From Agarophyton chilense (lineage: Eukaryota; Rhodophyta; Florideophyceae; Gracilariales; Gracilariaceae), in contig JARGXX010000003.1 of the NCBI GenBank assembly GCA_030374765.1, positions 558,001 through 622,000 on the forward strand: DNA of 64,000 nt, written 5' to 3'. Below are positions 21,880-33,400 of the stretch, in pieces; position 1 is the stretch's first letter; every line of letters begins with the position of its first letter. The notes beneath the pieces were generated by a model that saw only the letters and a program-made list of their open reading frames with translations, did not search any database and was not told the origin of the DNA. Both the position numbers and the translations under genes were made by a program.

Positions 21880-24800
21880 ATGTCGTCGCTGCGCTGGAAG
21901 CTGTTTCGCTTCCTGTCTGTCTCCACCGAGCTCAGCGCGTCCACCGACGCCGCCGCCGCCGCCTCCGACGACGCCGCCGCCACCTCGCCCGCCGCGCTCT
22001 TTGCCGAGCTACGCGCCCCGCCCGCACCGGCCACGCCGTCGCCGTCGCCATCGCCGTCGCCGTCGCCGTTGCAGCCACCGCGCGTCGCCGCCAAACATGC
22101 TCTTCTCCGCCGTCTCAGCGCCGCCGCCAACCGCAGCGTCGCCAGTGACGCCGCCGCCGGTCTCTTTGCGTTTGCGCTTCCGCGCGCCGCCGTGCAACTC
22201 TTCAACGTGCGCGCCGTCGACTTCGCGCTGTCGCTCAGCGCTGCTTCTTCTTCGTCGTCGCCGCCGCCGCCGCCGCCGCCCGCTCCGCTGTGGTTTGCCT
22301 TTGCGCCGCATGACGTCTCCGTTGTGGCGTTGCGTTTCGTCCCTACGCCTCACGCTGCTCGCCTCCCTCTGCTCGTCACCTTAGGTCAGGACCGCTCCGC
22401 TGCCTCGCTCAAGCTTTGGGTCTTCCGCTCCGCGTTGCCGCCTGCCACCGCTGCTGCTTCTGCCTCAGCTTCTACTTCGGCTTCGCCTGCCGCTGCCGAC
22501 AGCGCGCCACCGCGCGCCGCCGTCGACGTCGACGCTTTCGCCCCCACCGACGACGCCAACGTGCTACATTGCGTTGCTGTGTACCGTCTGCCTGCCCACT
22601 TGCGCCCCACCGCCCTTGCCGTGCAGTCGTCTACCGATGCTAAATCCCCCGTTCAGCGCGTCGCCGTGGGCTTTGATGACGGCTCCGTCACCATCTTCGA
22701 CGGCCAAGTGCTTGCGCAGCGTGCCGCCGCCACCCGCGTCGCCCCGGCTCCCGGCGAGATGACCCAAGTCAAGCCCATTGTGTTTCTTGCCTTTTGTCAC
22801 CATCTGCTGTACTGTGTCTCGCACCATTCAATCTGCACTGTCACCGACGCCGTCGAGAACGACCGCCCGGTCTTTCGCCGCCACATCCTCGCCAACCTCG
22901 GCACCACCCGCCCCTCCCTGTGCTGCCTTCTCCCCCAGTCCGCTCAGCTTGTCGTCGCCAAGCCGGAGGGCTTGTATTTCTTCAACCGTGACGGTCTGGG
23001 GCCCTGCCTTGCCTTCCAGACCCACGGCGAGAATGCCTCCATCCACAGCGCAGGCAATTACATCATTCACTGTTCAGGCGCCGCCTCCATCACCGCCTAT
23101 GACGTTGTCAACAAACTCACCGCCTACCGCGGCAAGGGGCTCATCTCCACCGCCTTTGACGCCCAACTTCACGGCACCACCCACGCCGTGCTCTGCCTCC
23201 ACGCCGCAAACGACGCCGTATCCGATCACCCCGGTTCCGTGCTCAGAATGTCTGAGATCTCGCTCGAGCAGCGCGTTAACATGCTCTTGAAGCGCGGTAT
23301 GCACACCCACGCCGTCGCCCTCGCTCGCGCCGAAAACGATCGTTCTCCACACCTTCACAACCATATTCTCATGTGCGCTCTTCGCCAGTACGCTGAGCAC
23401 CTCATGAGTAAGCACCGCTACGACGACGCCGCCGAACAGCTCGTGCAGACCATTGGTAATAACGTCGAACCCAGCTGGGTCATCTCTCGTCTTGTTGAGC
23501 AGTCTGGACTGCGCTCAGGACTCCGCCTTTATCTCGAAGCGTTGCATGCCGCAGCCATGGCTGACTTTGTGCATACCAAGGTGCTCATCACCTGCTACAG
23601 ACATGACAGAGCGCGCGGCGTCATTCTCGGCACAAAGGCCTCGGAGAAGACCACAGACGAGTATGTCATCAGTGTGTTTAGCGATGTGGACTGGTCCGAA
23701 CACCAAGTTGACGCCGCCATCACCCTATGCCGCGAGGCCGGTCTCTTCAAGGTGGCCGAACGTGTCTCCCGCCGAAGGGCCCGATGGGTGCAACTTGCCC
23801 GCACTCTGGTGCAAGATCTCAATCAACCAACCAAGACCATCGAGTTACTTCGCTCTCTCCCAGACGAAGAAGCCTTGAAAGTATTGCAAGCTTGCGGAAG
23901 AACACTTCTCGTTGTTGCTCCGCACGATTTTGTACACTACCTATCCGATGCAATCTGCCGATCCACTGCTCGAATGAGCATTAACAGCTCTGGACCTGTT
24001 CTCAAGCTCGACTATTTTCTACCCATGTTTGTAGACCAACCGGCCTGGCGAGCCGTGTTGTTGGACAAATTGGTCAAGTCGCCCGGTGGTATCACCACCG
24101 CTGACGCGCCAAAGGCTTGGATTCTGCTCTTCGAATCTCTGGCGTGTGTGGACATTGCCGATCGAATCCGCCCGGATGGCGTCCCAATCATCTCGGGCGC
24201 TGCCGGGAGCAACACAGAGTATGAAACCCTATCACGCTCCGCGACGACTGATGTGGATACGTCGTTGAGCGCAGCTGCCCAAACCAGCGCAAAAGAACCT
24301 CGAGTTATGGGTCGAAGAGCTCTTCGCATATTGCAGAGTCGTCGTTCATTAATTGATTTGCGCGCCGCTCTGGAGATTGCGGAGCAATATGGACATGAAC
24401 CTTGCCTGGAATACCTGTACGAACACCTCAGAATGTACAAGGAGCTTGGAATGTGTTTGCGGATGTGTGAAAACGGTCCCGCACTGCTTCGAGCGTGCCG
24501 TCGTCACGGCGACAGAGAACCGGACCTTTGGATAGAATGCATTCGCTTGTTTGCGCCAAGAGCTGCTGTAGAAGAGTATCAGGAAGAGAGTCTAACGAAT
24601 GGAAACACCGTCACCGCGAGCTCTTCCAAGGACGACATTGTAAGTGTTGCCAGCGAGAGCACTGCGCTGTCGAGAATCACTCGCGACGCCGAAAATGACA
24701 AGAATAGCGCTCATGAAATACTGGATGAAGCAATGTTAGCGCTCGATAGAAGTGCCACATTATCTCCGCTACAGATTATTGAGACCGTTTCGAGGGCTTG

Positions 24801-25290
24801 TCCGGATGGAGCCTGGGGTCTAGTGCGTGAGTACTTTGAGCGATGCACAACGGCTCTTCGAAGAGATGCTATGGCTGCTGAGCACGGAAGCGTCGTGCTC
24901 GAAAATGAGTTAAAAGAGCTGGACAAAGAGGTTTTGCGGCTCAGTGATGACGCGTTCTCTATGAACAACAAGATTTGCTCCATGTGTGAAGATGATCTCA
25001 CTGTCCCAGCGGTCCACTTCTATTGCAAACATGCTTACCACGCTAGCTGCTTATCCCCTGGGGGAATAGGGGGAGGAAGCGGTGTTTTGCCTGGGGTTGC
25101 GGGGGAAAGGGCGGAGATGTGGAGCGAAGAATGTCCAAAGTGCGCCCCCGAACTAGATGGAATGGTGTTCATGACCCATGCCCTGCAGGAGAAGAATACC
25201 AAGCATGATGAATTCTTCAAGGCTGTGAAGAGCTCGAAAGACGGGTTTGCAACCATCATTGAGTATTTGGAGCTGAGCCCTTTTATATAA
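21880..25290 (+). CDS. VPS11: VPS11, class C Vps (HOPS/CORVET) subunit
   Basis: A 1136-aa protein, similar in length to or somewhat longer than other VPS11 proteins because of an Ala/Pro-rich N-terminal insertion (about residues 20-60) and a Ser/Pro tract near residue 125. The ATG at 21880 gives the family's opening, a Trp/Phe-rich segment (WKLFRF). The N-terminal half is a degenerate beta-propeller (VAVGFDDGSVTIFDG). The middle is a clathrin-type alpha-solenoid. The C-terminus is a RING-H2 domain from about residue 1033: CSMC, FYCKHAYHASC, and a final CPKC after an unusually long Gly-rich loop. VPS11 is a core subunit of the HOPS and CORVET tethering complexes for endosome and vacuole fusion. 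One uninterrupted exon. Confidence 0.95.
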   Translation: MSSLRWKLFRFLSVSTELSASTDAAAAASDDAAATSPAALFAELRAPPAPATPSPSPSPSPSPLQPPRVAAKHALLRRLSAAANRSVASDAAAGLFAFALPRAAVQLFNVRAVDFALSLSAASSSSSPPPPPPPAPLWFAFAPHDVSVVALRFVPTPHAARLPLLVTLGQDRSAASLKLWVFRSALPPATAAASASASTSASPAAADSAPPRAAVDVDAFAPTDDANVLHCVAVYRLPAHLRPTALAVQSSTDAKSPVQRVAVGFDDGSVTIFDGQVLAQRAAATRVAPAPGEMTQVKPIVFLAFCHHLLYCVSHHSICTVTDAVENDRPVFRRHILANLGTTRPSLCCLLPQSAQLVVAKPEGLYFFNRDGLGPCLAFQTHGENASIHSAGNYIIHCSGAASITAYDVVNKLTAYRGKGLISTAFDAQLHGTTHAVLCLHAANDAVSDHPGSVLRMSEISLEQRVNMLLKRGMHTHAVALARAENDRSPHLHNHILMCALRQYAEHLMSKHRYDDAAEQLVQTIGNNVEPSWVISRLVEQSGLRSGLRLYLEALHAAAMADFVHTKVLITCYRHDRARGVILGTKASEKTTDEYVISVFSDVDWSEHQVDAAITLCREAGLFKVAERVSRRRARWVQLARTLVQDLNQPTKTIELLRSLPDEEALKVLQACGRTLLVVAPHDFVHYLSDAICRSTARMSINSSGPVLKLDYFLPMFVDQPAWRAVLLDKLVKSPGGITTADAPKAWILLFESLACVDIADRIRPDGVPIISGAAGSNTEYETLSRSATTDVDTSLSAAAQTSAKEPRVMGRRALRILQSRRSLIDLRAALEIAEQYGHEPCLEYLYEHLRMYKELGMCLRMCENGPALLRACRRHGDREPDLWIECIRLFAPRAAVEEYQEESLTNGNTVTASSSKDDIVSVASESTALSRITRDAENDKNSAHEILDEAMLALDRSATLSPLQIIETVSRACPDGAWGLVREYFERCTTALRRDAMAAEHGSVVLENELKELDKEVLRLSDDAFSMNNKICSMCEDDLTVPAVHFYCKHAYHASCLSPGGIGGGSGVLPGVAGERAEMWSEECPKCAPELDGMVFMTHALQEKNTKHDEFFKAVKSSKDGFATIIEYLELSPFI

Positions 25291-26314
25291 CTGTCTTTAC
25301 TTGGATGATATGATGAAGTCGCGCTGAGAGTATTTTTTGTAGAAAATAGGAGCCCATTTTGCATGTTTGCTTGCTCTCACCAGGAGGACCATCACAACTT
25401 TGGCAGTTCGAAATCATCGAGGCCAAGCTGCAGCCGTGTTTGTCACTCTAAGGAAAGCTCGTATTTAGTGTTACGGAATTCCAACATGCGGAACAACTCA
25501 ACTGGCTATTAACTAAAGTGGCTATTTGCAAATCTTTTGGTCCTCTCATCGTACTGGAAGAAGCCTTTAGTTTTCCTTGAGATGTGTGCATGGGCACTAC
25601 TCCGACTCAGAAGTCACCTTTGTGCTCTTGTTTCGTTCATTATGCACGCTATTTCGAGCGGCAATGATAGTCTCTGACGCCGTGGTACAAAATCCAGAGC
25701 GTGCATCTCAGAACACCTGGTTTGCTTCACGTCATCACGGAGAAACTTACGGGTGCAACGCAAGTTCGAGCATTCAATCCATTCCTATTCCCGTATGAGA
25801 TATAGTTAACACGGGATGACAGTCCAGAAGATTGTGGGACAGACTAAATATGTTTACTACAACGAGTGCTCTCCAACACACAAGATCTTCTGTATTTGAG
25901 AATATCTAAACGCGATAGTAATCTAGTGCACAGGCGGACTCTCAAATACACATACACCGAGTCCAATGATCCTCGCCTCTTCTTTAGCAATTAAAGACAA
26001 TACAAGCGGAACACCACACATGGTCTATGTATTCACCAAACCATATGTATGTATATACACAAGGTACATGAGAGAACTGCTGGACAATACCTGATCAAGA
26101 TAGACAATAGTGCCACATCAGTAACTCAGACATGTCCTGTAAGGAAGCAAACGGCGACCACTCAAGTGGCAGATGAGGAGATCAGCAGAAAGGCAGGGCA
26201 GAAAAAGGCATGGAAACAGCCGAGAGACACCGCGAGCGGAGCTCAGATTCCGATAAGAAGCACTATTACTCTACAAGCCACGCACCTTATGAGGAGCTCG
26301 TGACACTAGCGTCG
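25291..26314. other. Intergenic region
   Basis: 3' flanks of VPS11 and of the convergent MYB gene. I see short frames without motifs (for example 25577-25798, 26049-26303) and no repeat or RNA gene. Confidence 0.5.
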
Positions 26315-27649
26315 CTAAGGGCGAGGGGGGGACAGCGGTATGCTACTCGCTGCCGCAGCTAAAGCAGCTAATGCATTTGTAGGTACATGGCGAGATGGCG
26401 GCTTCTTCGCTATGGGTTTCCTTTGACATGTCCTGAGGATGTTGTCTCCCGAGTGCAGCTCAGGTCGATCCAAGAGTGGAATGGGGGGGGAAGTTCCACC
26501 TGAGTCGGTTTCTATCTCTTGTGTATAAAGTATGTGCTCCGGCGGCTTGTCGGGAGAGAAGAAGAAAGGCACAGGCGTGTGCGACAATTTCGCACGGCTC
26601 GTTGACTGGGAGGGTGTGTGAAGAGATAGGACACGTTGATGGTTTGTTTGGGGTGTGTTTGTCACCGTTTTGCTCGGAGTGGTTAATTGCGAGCCAATGT
26701 GAGTTTCTGGGGTTGTGGTGGAGGGCGACGGTACAAAGGAGGTGAGCGCCGACAATGCAGAGTTGGATTTGTTGTGGTGCAAGCGAAGATCCGAATGGGA
26801 GTGCGAGGTTGTTATTGTGTGGAGAGAGTTGCACACAAGCGTTTGGGTAGCAGAAGCGGTGGCAACAAGCGAGGAAATTTGGAGCTTGGTGTCCCGACGC
26901 GGCGTTATGGGAGACGACACCGTAAACGGACTCGGAATTCCAGATGAGGCAAAATCATTGAGATGGGAGGACATTTCAGAGGGTGTCGCACTTTGCGGGC
27001 ATGAGGGGGTGGTGTTTTGGCGGGCGGAAGAAGAATGAGGTGACAAAGGAGAGGAATTTGAGCGCGAGAGGGTGTGGCACACTTGTTTCTCGGTGAGTTT
27101 CAAGGCTGCGTGCCTTCTCTGGCGCTTTCGAAGCATGGAATTCCAATGATTCTTGACGCAGTTATCGGTTCGACCGGGCAAGTGCCTGGCAATTGCAACC
27201 CATTTGTTGCCCAGGCGGGCATGGAATTGATGCAAGATGCGCTCTTCATGCATAGTCCACGGGTCACGTCGAATGCCAGGTCGGAGCTGATTGAGATATC
27301 TCTCGCGGCATTGTTTTCCGGTACGGTTCGGCAGATGATGAGCGACTCGACTCCAGGTGTTAGGAGCAATGATAGAGGGCGGTTTAGAGATATATTTGGA
27401 GACGAGGGTTGTGAGTTTTGTATCCTCTTCCGGCGTCCAGCTTGGACTTCTTCTGCCACACGGTTTGGCAGGCGGTGACGGGGCGGACGAAGTGGGGCGA
27501 GTGGACGATGACGAAGCGCCGTAAGACGCAGGCTTGGGCGGCAAGGCGCCGACCGGCTTTGCGGGGCGACGGCGAGGGAGAGGCGGGTGCGGCGGGGAGT
27601 GAACAGCGGGCGGCTGCTCGGAGGGGGGACGGATGGCATGCGGTGTCAT
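26315..27649 (-). CDS. R2R3-MYB transcription factor
   Basis: A 444-aa nuclear DNA-binding protein if it starts at ATG 27649. An in-frame ATG at 27808 would add 53 residues translated from a GGAA microsatellite, so I prefer the inner start. Two MYB repeats lie at about residues 70-178. R2 (PSWTPEEDTKLTTLV...RTGKQCRERYLNQLRP) has an extra loop (SKPPSIIAP) before its second helix, and R3 is DPWTMHEERILHQF...GRTDNCVKNHWNS. The regularly spaced Trp residues are present, with the usual substitution at the start of R2 helix 3. The remaining two thirds is Ser/Thr/Pro-rich and probably disordered. Target genes cannot be inferred. Confidence 0.9.
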   Translation of the reverse strand: MTPHAIRPPSEQPPAVHSPPHPPLPRRRPAKPVGALPPKPASYGASSSSTRPTSSAPSPPAKPCGRRSPSWTPEEDTKLTTLVSKYISKPPSIIAPNTWSRVAHHLPNRTGKQCRERYLNQLRPGIRRDPWTMHEERILHQFHARLGNKWVAIARHLPGRTDNCVKNHWNSMLRKRQRRHAALKLTEKQVCHTLSRSNSSPLSPHSSSARQNTTPSCPQSATPSEMSSHLNDFASSGIPSPFTVSSPITPRRDTKLQISSLVATASATQTLVCNSLHTITTSHSHSDLRLHHNKSNSALSALTSFVPSPSTTTPETHIGSQLTTPSKTVTNTPQTNHQRVLSLHTPSQSTSRAKLSHTPVPFFFSPDKPPEHILYTQEIETDSGGTSPPIPLLDRPELHSGDNILRTCQRKPIAKKPPSRHVPTNALAALAAAASSIPLSPPRP

Positions 27650-28189
27650 ACTCCAAGCGGGGAGAGGGGGTGCCAGCCAACGGGCACGGACGCCGGACGG
27701 CGACGACGACGCAGAAGAGGATGGACGGGGTGGGATGGGATGGGATGGGAAAGAATAGAATAGAAATGGAAGGAAGGAAGGAAGGAAGGAAGGTTGATTA
27801 ATTGGCATGTGTGTGTGAGTGAGTATCGCACGCGCTGCTCACGCCATGAAGCGACCGCAACGACGCAGCGAGCTCGGCTTGAAACACGCGCAACGAAAGC
27901 TCCGCCAGCGCCAGCACCAGCGCCACCGACACCGACACCGACACAGCCGAAGCGAAACGTCTGACGCCCTCACACCGTCGTCGCTGCCGCCGCCGCCGCC
28001 AGATGCCTTGAGCGCAGCGCCTCGCCGAAAACAGCGCCCATTTGGAGCAAAACATTCGTCACTCGCGCGCCGTCACCGCCTGTCACGCCACATTGCCCTG
28101 CCGCCTTGTGCTCGCAGCACAACCGACGGCTGTGCCACGGTGACGTCACCCGATGACTCTACCTAAAAAGACTCGCAGGCTCGCGCGAC
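27650..28189. other. Intergenic region with GGAA microsatellite
   Basis: Upstream region of the MYB gene. It contains GGGAT repeats (27731-27750) and a GGAA repeat (about 27767-27792). A plus-strand frame from 27846 encodes only Arg/His/Gln-rich low-complexity sequence and is not accepted as a gene. Confidence 0.5.
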
Positions 28190-28262
28190 TGCCGACTCTC
28201 AGGATCGAACTGAGGACCTCAAGAACTTCAGTCTTGCGCTCTCCCAACTGAGCTAAATCGGC
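28190..28262 (-). tRNA. trnF-GAA: tRNA-Phe (GAA)
   Basis: A complete cloverleaf on the minus strand. The 7-bp acceptor stem is GCCGATT with AGTCGGC (one G-T pair), the D arm is GCTC/GAGC, and the anticodon stem CAAGA/TCTTG closes the loop CTGAAGT with anticodon GAA. The variable loop is AGGTC, the T arm is CTCAG-TTCGATC-CTGAG, and the discriminator is A. There is no intron, and CCA is not encoded, as expected for a eukaryotic nuclear tRNA. Confidence 0.96.
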
Positions 28263-28546
28263 TGACCACGGGTATAGCGGAGCAGTGATTTTCAGAAAAT
28301 TTTAACCTTACACAATTGAGTTCTCCAAGTGACAAAATTTCGAATCCCTCCTACGACTCGAACAAGCCCCGGGGGGCATAGCGTATGTACAGCTCCTGCT
28401 GTGGCCATCGGGGGTAGATTGCTATGCGAATCTTCGTAGATTGCTGCCACCATCACTTGCATTCAGCTATGAGCTTCATTTTACACACAAAAACCTAACA
28501 AAACTTTCATTCCAGATCGCACCGCCTTGCTGGTTAACACTCCCAG

Positions 28547-30412
28547 CTATTTGCCCTCCGGAATTCCGCACGAAAACGTCCCAATCATTTCCTCCCCATC
28601 CGCAATCTCCTTTCGAACTCGCTCCCTGCTCCACTTGAGCTCCGTCGCCATGATCGCCACAACGCGCGGCAAAGCTGCTAGAGCGCCCTTGCTATCCAAA
28701 AACACCAGTCTCGAACGTCTAGCCAAAAAGTCCATCGCCGTCATGCAATACTCCTCCCTTACGCAATACAAAACCTCCGCCTCGATAAGCGGGTGTCCCT
28801 CCACCAACCTGGCCCCGTGTCCACTCTCCGCAATTTCAGCAACTTTGTAAGCCTGATCTCCGTACGCCCTTGAAAGATGTTTCGCGCATGCCACATCCAG
28901 ATACGCCGACGCAACCGCAGTCGTCGATGAGCTTGGCTTATGACCCAAAACTTCGTATCGCTGCGTCAGGAACGTGAAGTACGAATTGTCCCATTTGTGC
29001 GCTCCGATCAGTTGCACGAAAGGCGTCTTACACCGTGTCGCTTTCTCCTCCAAACCTCCAACCTCAATCGCACGATCCACGGCCGCTTCTCCCATAGCAC
29101 GCTGAGTCGTCCACTTGCCACCGGTAATAGTCACCACACGTTCAGGTGACACATGAACCGCGTGTTCTCGGAGAATGTTTTGAGTTGAGCTGTTGTCCGC
29201 ATCGGGATTCACAGCCAGAGGTCTGATTCCCGACCATGCGCTCTGCACGTCCGACGGTCGCACATCAATGCGCAGATAATCCTTTAGTGCATCCAGAATG
29301 AATTCCACTTCTGCTGTGTGAGGTCTGGGTAGCGCAGTGATCTTCGTGCTAGAATCGGTCGTACCGGCGATGGTACGACCCAACCACGGCAGCATGAATA
29401 CAACACGCCCGTCTTTCGTCTTTGGTACGATCAAACCCATCCCGTCTGGAGAATAGTACGACGGTAATGTGATGTGCACCCCAGCGGACGGCACAATCAT
29501 CGGATTCACGTCCTCACTCTCCATACGTCTCACGCTGTCAGTGAACGGGCCAGTGGCATTGATGACTACCTTGGCACGTACATCAAACTCGTCGCCGGTG
29601 AATACGTCTCGGCATTTCGCCCCGCATACACGCCCGTCTTCATGGATTAGACCAGTAACTTCTGTATGGTTTGCAACGGCCGCGCCATACAAGGCAGAGG
29701 TGATGGCTAGGCCCACATTAAATCGCGCATCATCCATCTGTCCGTCGTAATACATGATGCTACCCCGCAGTTTCTGCCCCTGACTGTACATATTGAGCGT
29801 TGGAAATTGTCTCATCGCTTCACTTGCACTGACAAACTTGCTCATGTACAACAAACCATTCCCAAGCGCTGCCACTATGTCATACGCCTTGAGCCCGATC
29901 CAGTAGAACGGGACTTCCCAAATTTTGTAACAGGGCAACAGCGTCGGCAAAGGCGCAGACAAATGAGGTGCCTGATGTAGCATGATGGCACGTTCATGCA
30001 GAGCCTCAAACACAAGCTTGAGCTGACCAGGATCCAACTGAAAGAACGCCTTTTCCAAGTATCTCACACCGCCGTGGATGAGCTTGGTAGATCTCGAACT
30101 CGTTCCCGACGCAAAATCATCACGCTCAACCAGCGCGACGCGCAAATCTCTGAGCGAAGCATCAAGCGCAGAAGCACAACCTGTGGCTCCACCTCCGATG
30201 ATGAGCACGTCAAACTGGCTGGCTTGCGACGAAGCATCCCTTAACTTTTTCAGTTGCTCCTGTCGAGACGGCACGGCTTCTAATGCGCCATGAAGCAAAG
30301 CGGCACGATCGGCGGCCGTGGAACGAGGCGGCGCTGTGTACGCCGTGATTCCCGCAAAGGTGGCGCCTGAAAACCCAGCAACAATAGCGAGGCGTCTAAG
30401 AGTTTTCGCCAT
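28547..30412 (-). CDS. FAD-dependent glycerol-3-phosphate dehydrogenase (mitochondrial type)
   Basis: A 621-aa enzyme oxidising glycerol-3-phosphate to dihydroxyacetone phosphate and passing electrons to ubiquinone at the inner mitochondrial membrane. The ATG at 30412 gives an N-terminus MAKTLRRLAIVAGFSG with a basic, hydrophobic presequence character. The FAD motif DVLIIGGGATGCASALDA is at about residues 68-85, followed by SRSTKLIHGGVRYLE, MYYDGQMDDARFNV, the VVINATGPFTDSVR segment, GTTDSS and TGGKWTTQRAMGEAAVD. The C-terminal DAO_C-type helical domain is complete. There are no calcium-binding EF hands, as in plant and yeast enzymes and unlike animal ones. Plant orthologues are SDP6. Intact single exon. 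Confidence 0.95.
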   Translation of the reverse strand: MAKTLRRLAIVAGFSGATFAGITAYTAPPRSTAADRAALLHGALEAVPSRQEQLKKLRDASSQASQFDVLIIGGGATGCASALDASLRDLRVALVERDDFASGTSSRSTKLIHGGVRYLEKAFFQLDPGQLKLVFEALHERAIMLHQAPHLSAPLPTLLPCYKIWEVPFYWIGLKAYDIVAALGNGLLYMSKFVSASEAMRQFPTLNMYSQGQKLRGSIMYYDGQMDDARFNVGLAITSALYGAAVANHTEVTGLIHEDGRVCGAKCRDVFTGDEFDVRAKVVINATGPFTDSVRRMESEDVNPMIVPSAGVHITLPSYYSPDGMGLIVPKTKDGRVVFMLPWLGRTIAGTTDSSTKITALPRPHTAEVEFILDALKDYLRIDVRPSDVQSAWSGIRPLAVNPDADNSSTQNILREHAVHVSPERVVTITGGKWTTQRAMGEAAVDRAIEVGGLEEKATRCKTPFVQLIGAHKWDNSYFTFLTQRYEVLGHKPSSSTTAVASAYLDVACAKHLSRAYGDQAYKVAEIAESGHGARLVEGHPLIEAEVLYCVREEYCMTAMDFLARRSRLVFLDSKGALAALPRVVAIMATELKWSRERVRKEIADGEEMIGTFSCGIPEGK

Positions 30413-33400
30413 TGCGCAGGATCGGCGAGTTGAGCGACAAAAACGAGCGCGTCGGGGGCGAAGTGAGGGACGAGCGGGCGCAACGTCAGAGGTCTAAATG
30501 CTGAGGATGACGGCAGCTGATGTCGCATTGGCGCTCGGCGTCAGCTGGCACTGCTGCATCGCATTTCTGCATTTCTACTCACACACCATTGACACGTGTA
30601 CACACTTCTGTCTTTGTTATATAGCGAGATGGCATATTCCCGGGCTTGGTTCACTCAACTTAGATATATCTCTAGTAATTGACCACAGGCAGTAATTGGA
30701 TGGTTCAGAAGGAAGCACGTGTGCAGTGATACACGTACTTTCTTTTTCTTTTTTCAAGTAAAAATTATTCTTTGTTGTTCGCAAATGCAATGCCACCATT
30801 CTGGTCTGCAATTACCTTCATAGATTTGATATAGCTAGATACTACGAAGGTACATATTTTCTTTACTTTCCATTGTTGTCAACATTTAAAGCAGGCGCAC
30901 GTTCGGGTCCAGGATTCACTAGCACAAACAAATTATTATCTTCTTTGTGGGCAGGGGTGTGTTTGAGACTGCACATCTGCTGAGGCACTAGTTCAATTTT
31001 GCTTCTACAAGTAGTCGCACTCGTCCCAGAACAATCAAAAACCGGTTTAAAGTCCGCGATTAAAGCGGAAAAACAAAACAAGTCACAGGTGCGAACACAG
31101 ATGTGAGTTCATTGCAAGGCTTCAAGGATATATCGACCTTTACAACGACATGAACTCAACCGCTTGTTCGTGTGATCAACGAACTCGTATGATTTCGTCC
31201 ATCTCTAAGAGCCTCAATTCGATTTTTTGGGACGATTCATGTTGAGCGACCGACGATCAAAACTTATATTGCTTGACCTGTGCGCCCAAAAACCAAATAA
31301 TCTCCTCTCAAGGACCACCGTCGGTCCGGGCCAAGTTTTCAGGCCCATATTCGTGTCACACATCACTATTTGAAAATCCGGCTCTTACTTGACAGGACAA
31401 CCGTACCTCTTCTTCACTGGTCTCTCGCCACCGATGGAGGCCCCCATTTGATGGTTCAGCGAAAAGTGCTAAGGAGAGTTATCACTTTTTTTGCCATGCA
31501 CTATCAAAACTACCCAAATATTTGAAGCAATTTAGCACTGGGTATAAACCCGTGACGGGTACAGACCTTTTCCCCGTATCTCTTAGCCACTCATTCAATG
31601 GAACATGGGCATTGATTTCCATATACAAAAACTCCGCTTTTCTTTGTACCTCTTTACTACAGCAAGCGAGCTCCACGAAATCGACATATCAGAGGCAACC
31701 CCTTTTCAGACTTGTGGTAGTTCTGCTCTCTTAAATTTCCGCGCTTCTGTTCCACATTAACCATTGGAAGCAAGTAAAGCTATAGGGCTTCAATACGGAA
31801 GGATCATGAGCACCTCTGTTGCAGGAAGTAATGATCTAGATTTGTGAAACACGACAGAAGCACCCTGAGACTGTTCTTCTCTCTAGATTTCAAGCCATCA
31901 TGTACTTCTCTGTTTTCTAGGCTCTCGTAGGCATCGATAGATAAGAGTGGTTTGTCAATGAATATCTTCATCGTTTTTTGGCCCTTGGGATACAAAACCT
32001 TTGACGCTCTGATGTTCAATTTGTTTGGTATACATAAATCGTGTGCTTTCTGATGCTAACAGGATCATCTCTCATCAAAGGATCAAACTCAAACTTCTTT
32101 TATGTAAAAGAAGAGTACTACTGGAAGTATGATGTCCTAATTGTTTTTTTCATGGACATGAGTGATTCTCCAGTGCCCCAGGATTGCATATGATGTAGGA
32201 GAGGCTAGAAATATCAGCCTCTACTGGATCACGGAAAGTGTTACATCCGCTAGTGCACCGGCACAAAGCGGGAAGTAAAAATGTTTGGTGTTCTTGGCGG
32301 CTCTGAAAAGTAGACCCCAAAGTTGAGGGTAGCACGATAAAGAAGCAGTGGAGTCCCCTAGCTGATGCGTCGGTCTCGAAACAGTGAGCAGTAAACCCCT
32401 TTGCAGGAGGACGAGAAGAATATTGAAATGTGAAGAGGATCATTAATAGAAACGTTGGATGTCGGGTAGCATGTTGGTGTTGGTGTGATCTGTTTTGAGC
32501 GCAAACGATGGGGAATGTTCCGGAGCTTGTGTGTATGCTTCTCACGGCGGATCGCAGCATGGGGCCATTCCATACCAAAAGTAGGCTGGACTGCACATGG
32601 TTTGCTGTCTACAACAAGCCTAAATAAGGGGCAAGAGATACAAATTAGGGTGAAGTAGATGGCGTCGTTGGTGGCTCAGAGCAGTGAAAATACGTTTGCA
32701 GGGGTGTTGTAACGAATGTCGAAGTTGAACTGTCATGGGATAGAACAATTTTCCAATGTGAACCGAATGGCAGTTCCCTCCTAGATGAATTCGCGACACA
32801 ATATTGCATATTAATTACTCGGACAACTTATTGCGTTTGCGTTTTGACCAAATAGATACTTTCATTCTCCGTTGCCTAGGTTTGTTTGTTCTGGACGTAC
32901 CGACGGTACTGCACAGGGGGAACAAGGATAAGGGCAGTGGAATGTGAAATCAGTGGAATGTGAAAGCAGGTGACTGATGAGGAGTGCTGAGTTTTACAAT
33001 GGCAGAGGTTTTGGTCGTGACGGTTTGAAAGCGCGCCTTGTCGAATATGGTGCTGGGAGCGAAAGCGTTGGAGGATGTTCAAATAAGTAGGTCGGGATTA
33101 AGGAGATGCGCGCGCTTCCCCAATACTGCCCTCTGTAGCTAGAAATATAGATAGGTGATGTAGTATGTAGGATACTGCAGATAAGGTTTGGCTTAAACAG
33201 AACAGATGTTGAGTGGTTTGTCGAGTGCGCTGTAAGGCTAGATATTGCTTTGCTATTTCACATATTCGAAACGAATATTCGCACACCTCGTTTCACTTGG
33301 CGATGGGCGCATGCGTGCATGTTCGTCGTTGAACATGATGCAGACAGCAGCTTGAGCGTGTTGCCGTGCGCACTAAGGCAGAAGGAATTTCGGGATCCGG

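Noticed and set aside
21252-22205. Long minus-strand frame opposite the VPS11 start
   Set aside because: An antisense shadow of GC-rich Ala/Pro-coding DNA; alanine and arginine runs only.
27846-28166. Arg/His/Gln-rich 107-aa frame upstream of the MYB gene
   Set aside because: Low-complexity composition from CACCGACACCGA-type repeats; no domain and no other support.
28330-28370. Second tRNA next to tRNA-Phe (TTCGAGTC-like sequence)
   Set aside because: Only a T-loop-like match; no D arm or acceptor stem.
30863-31081. Minus-strand frame vaguely like a retroelement region between protease and RT
   Set aside because: The resemblance is too weak, and no protease or RT motif is nearby.
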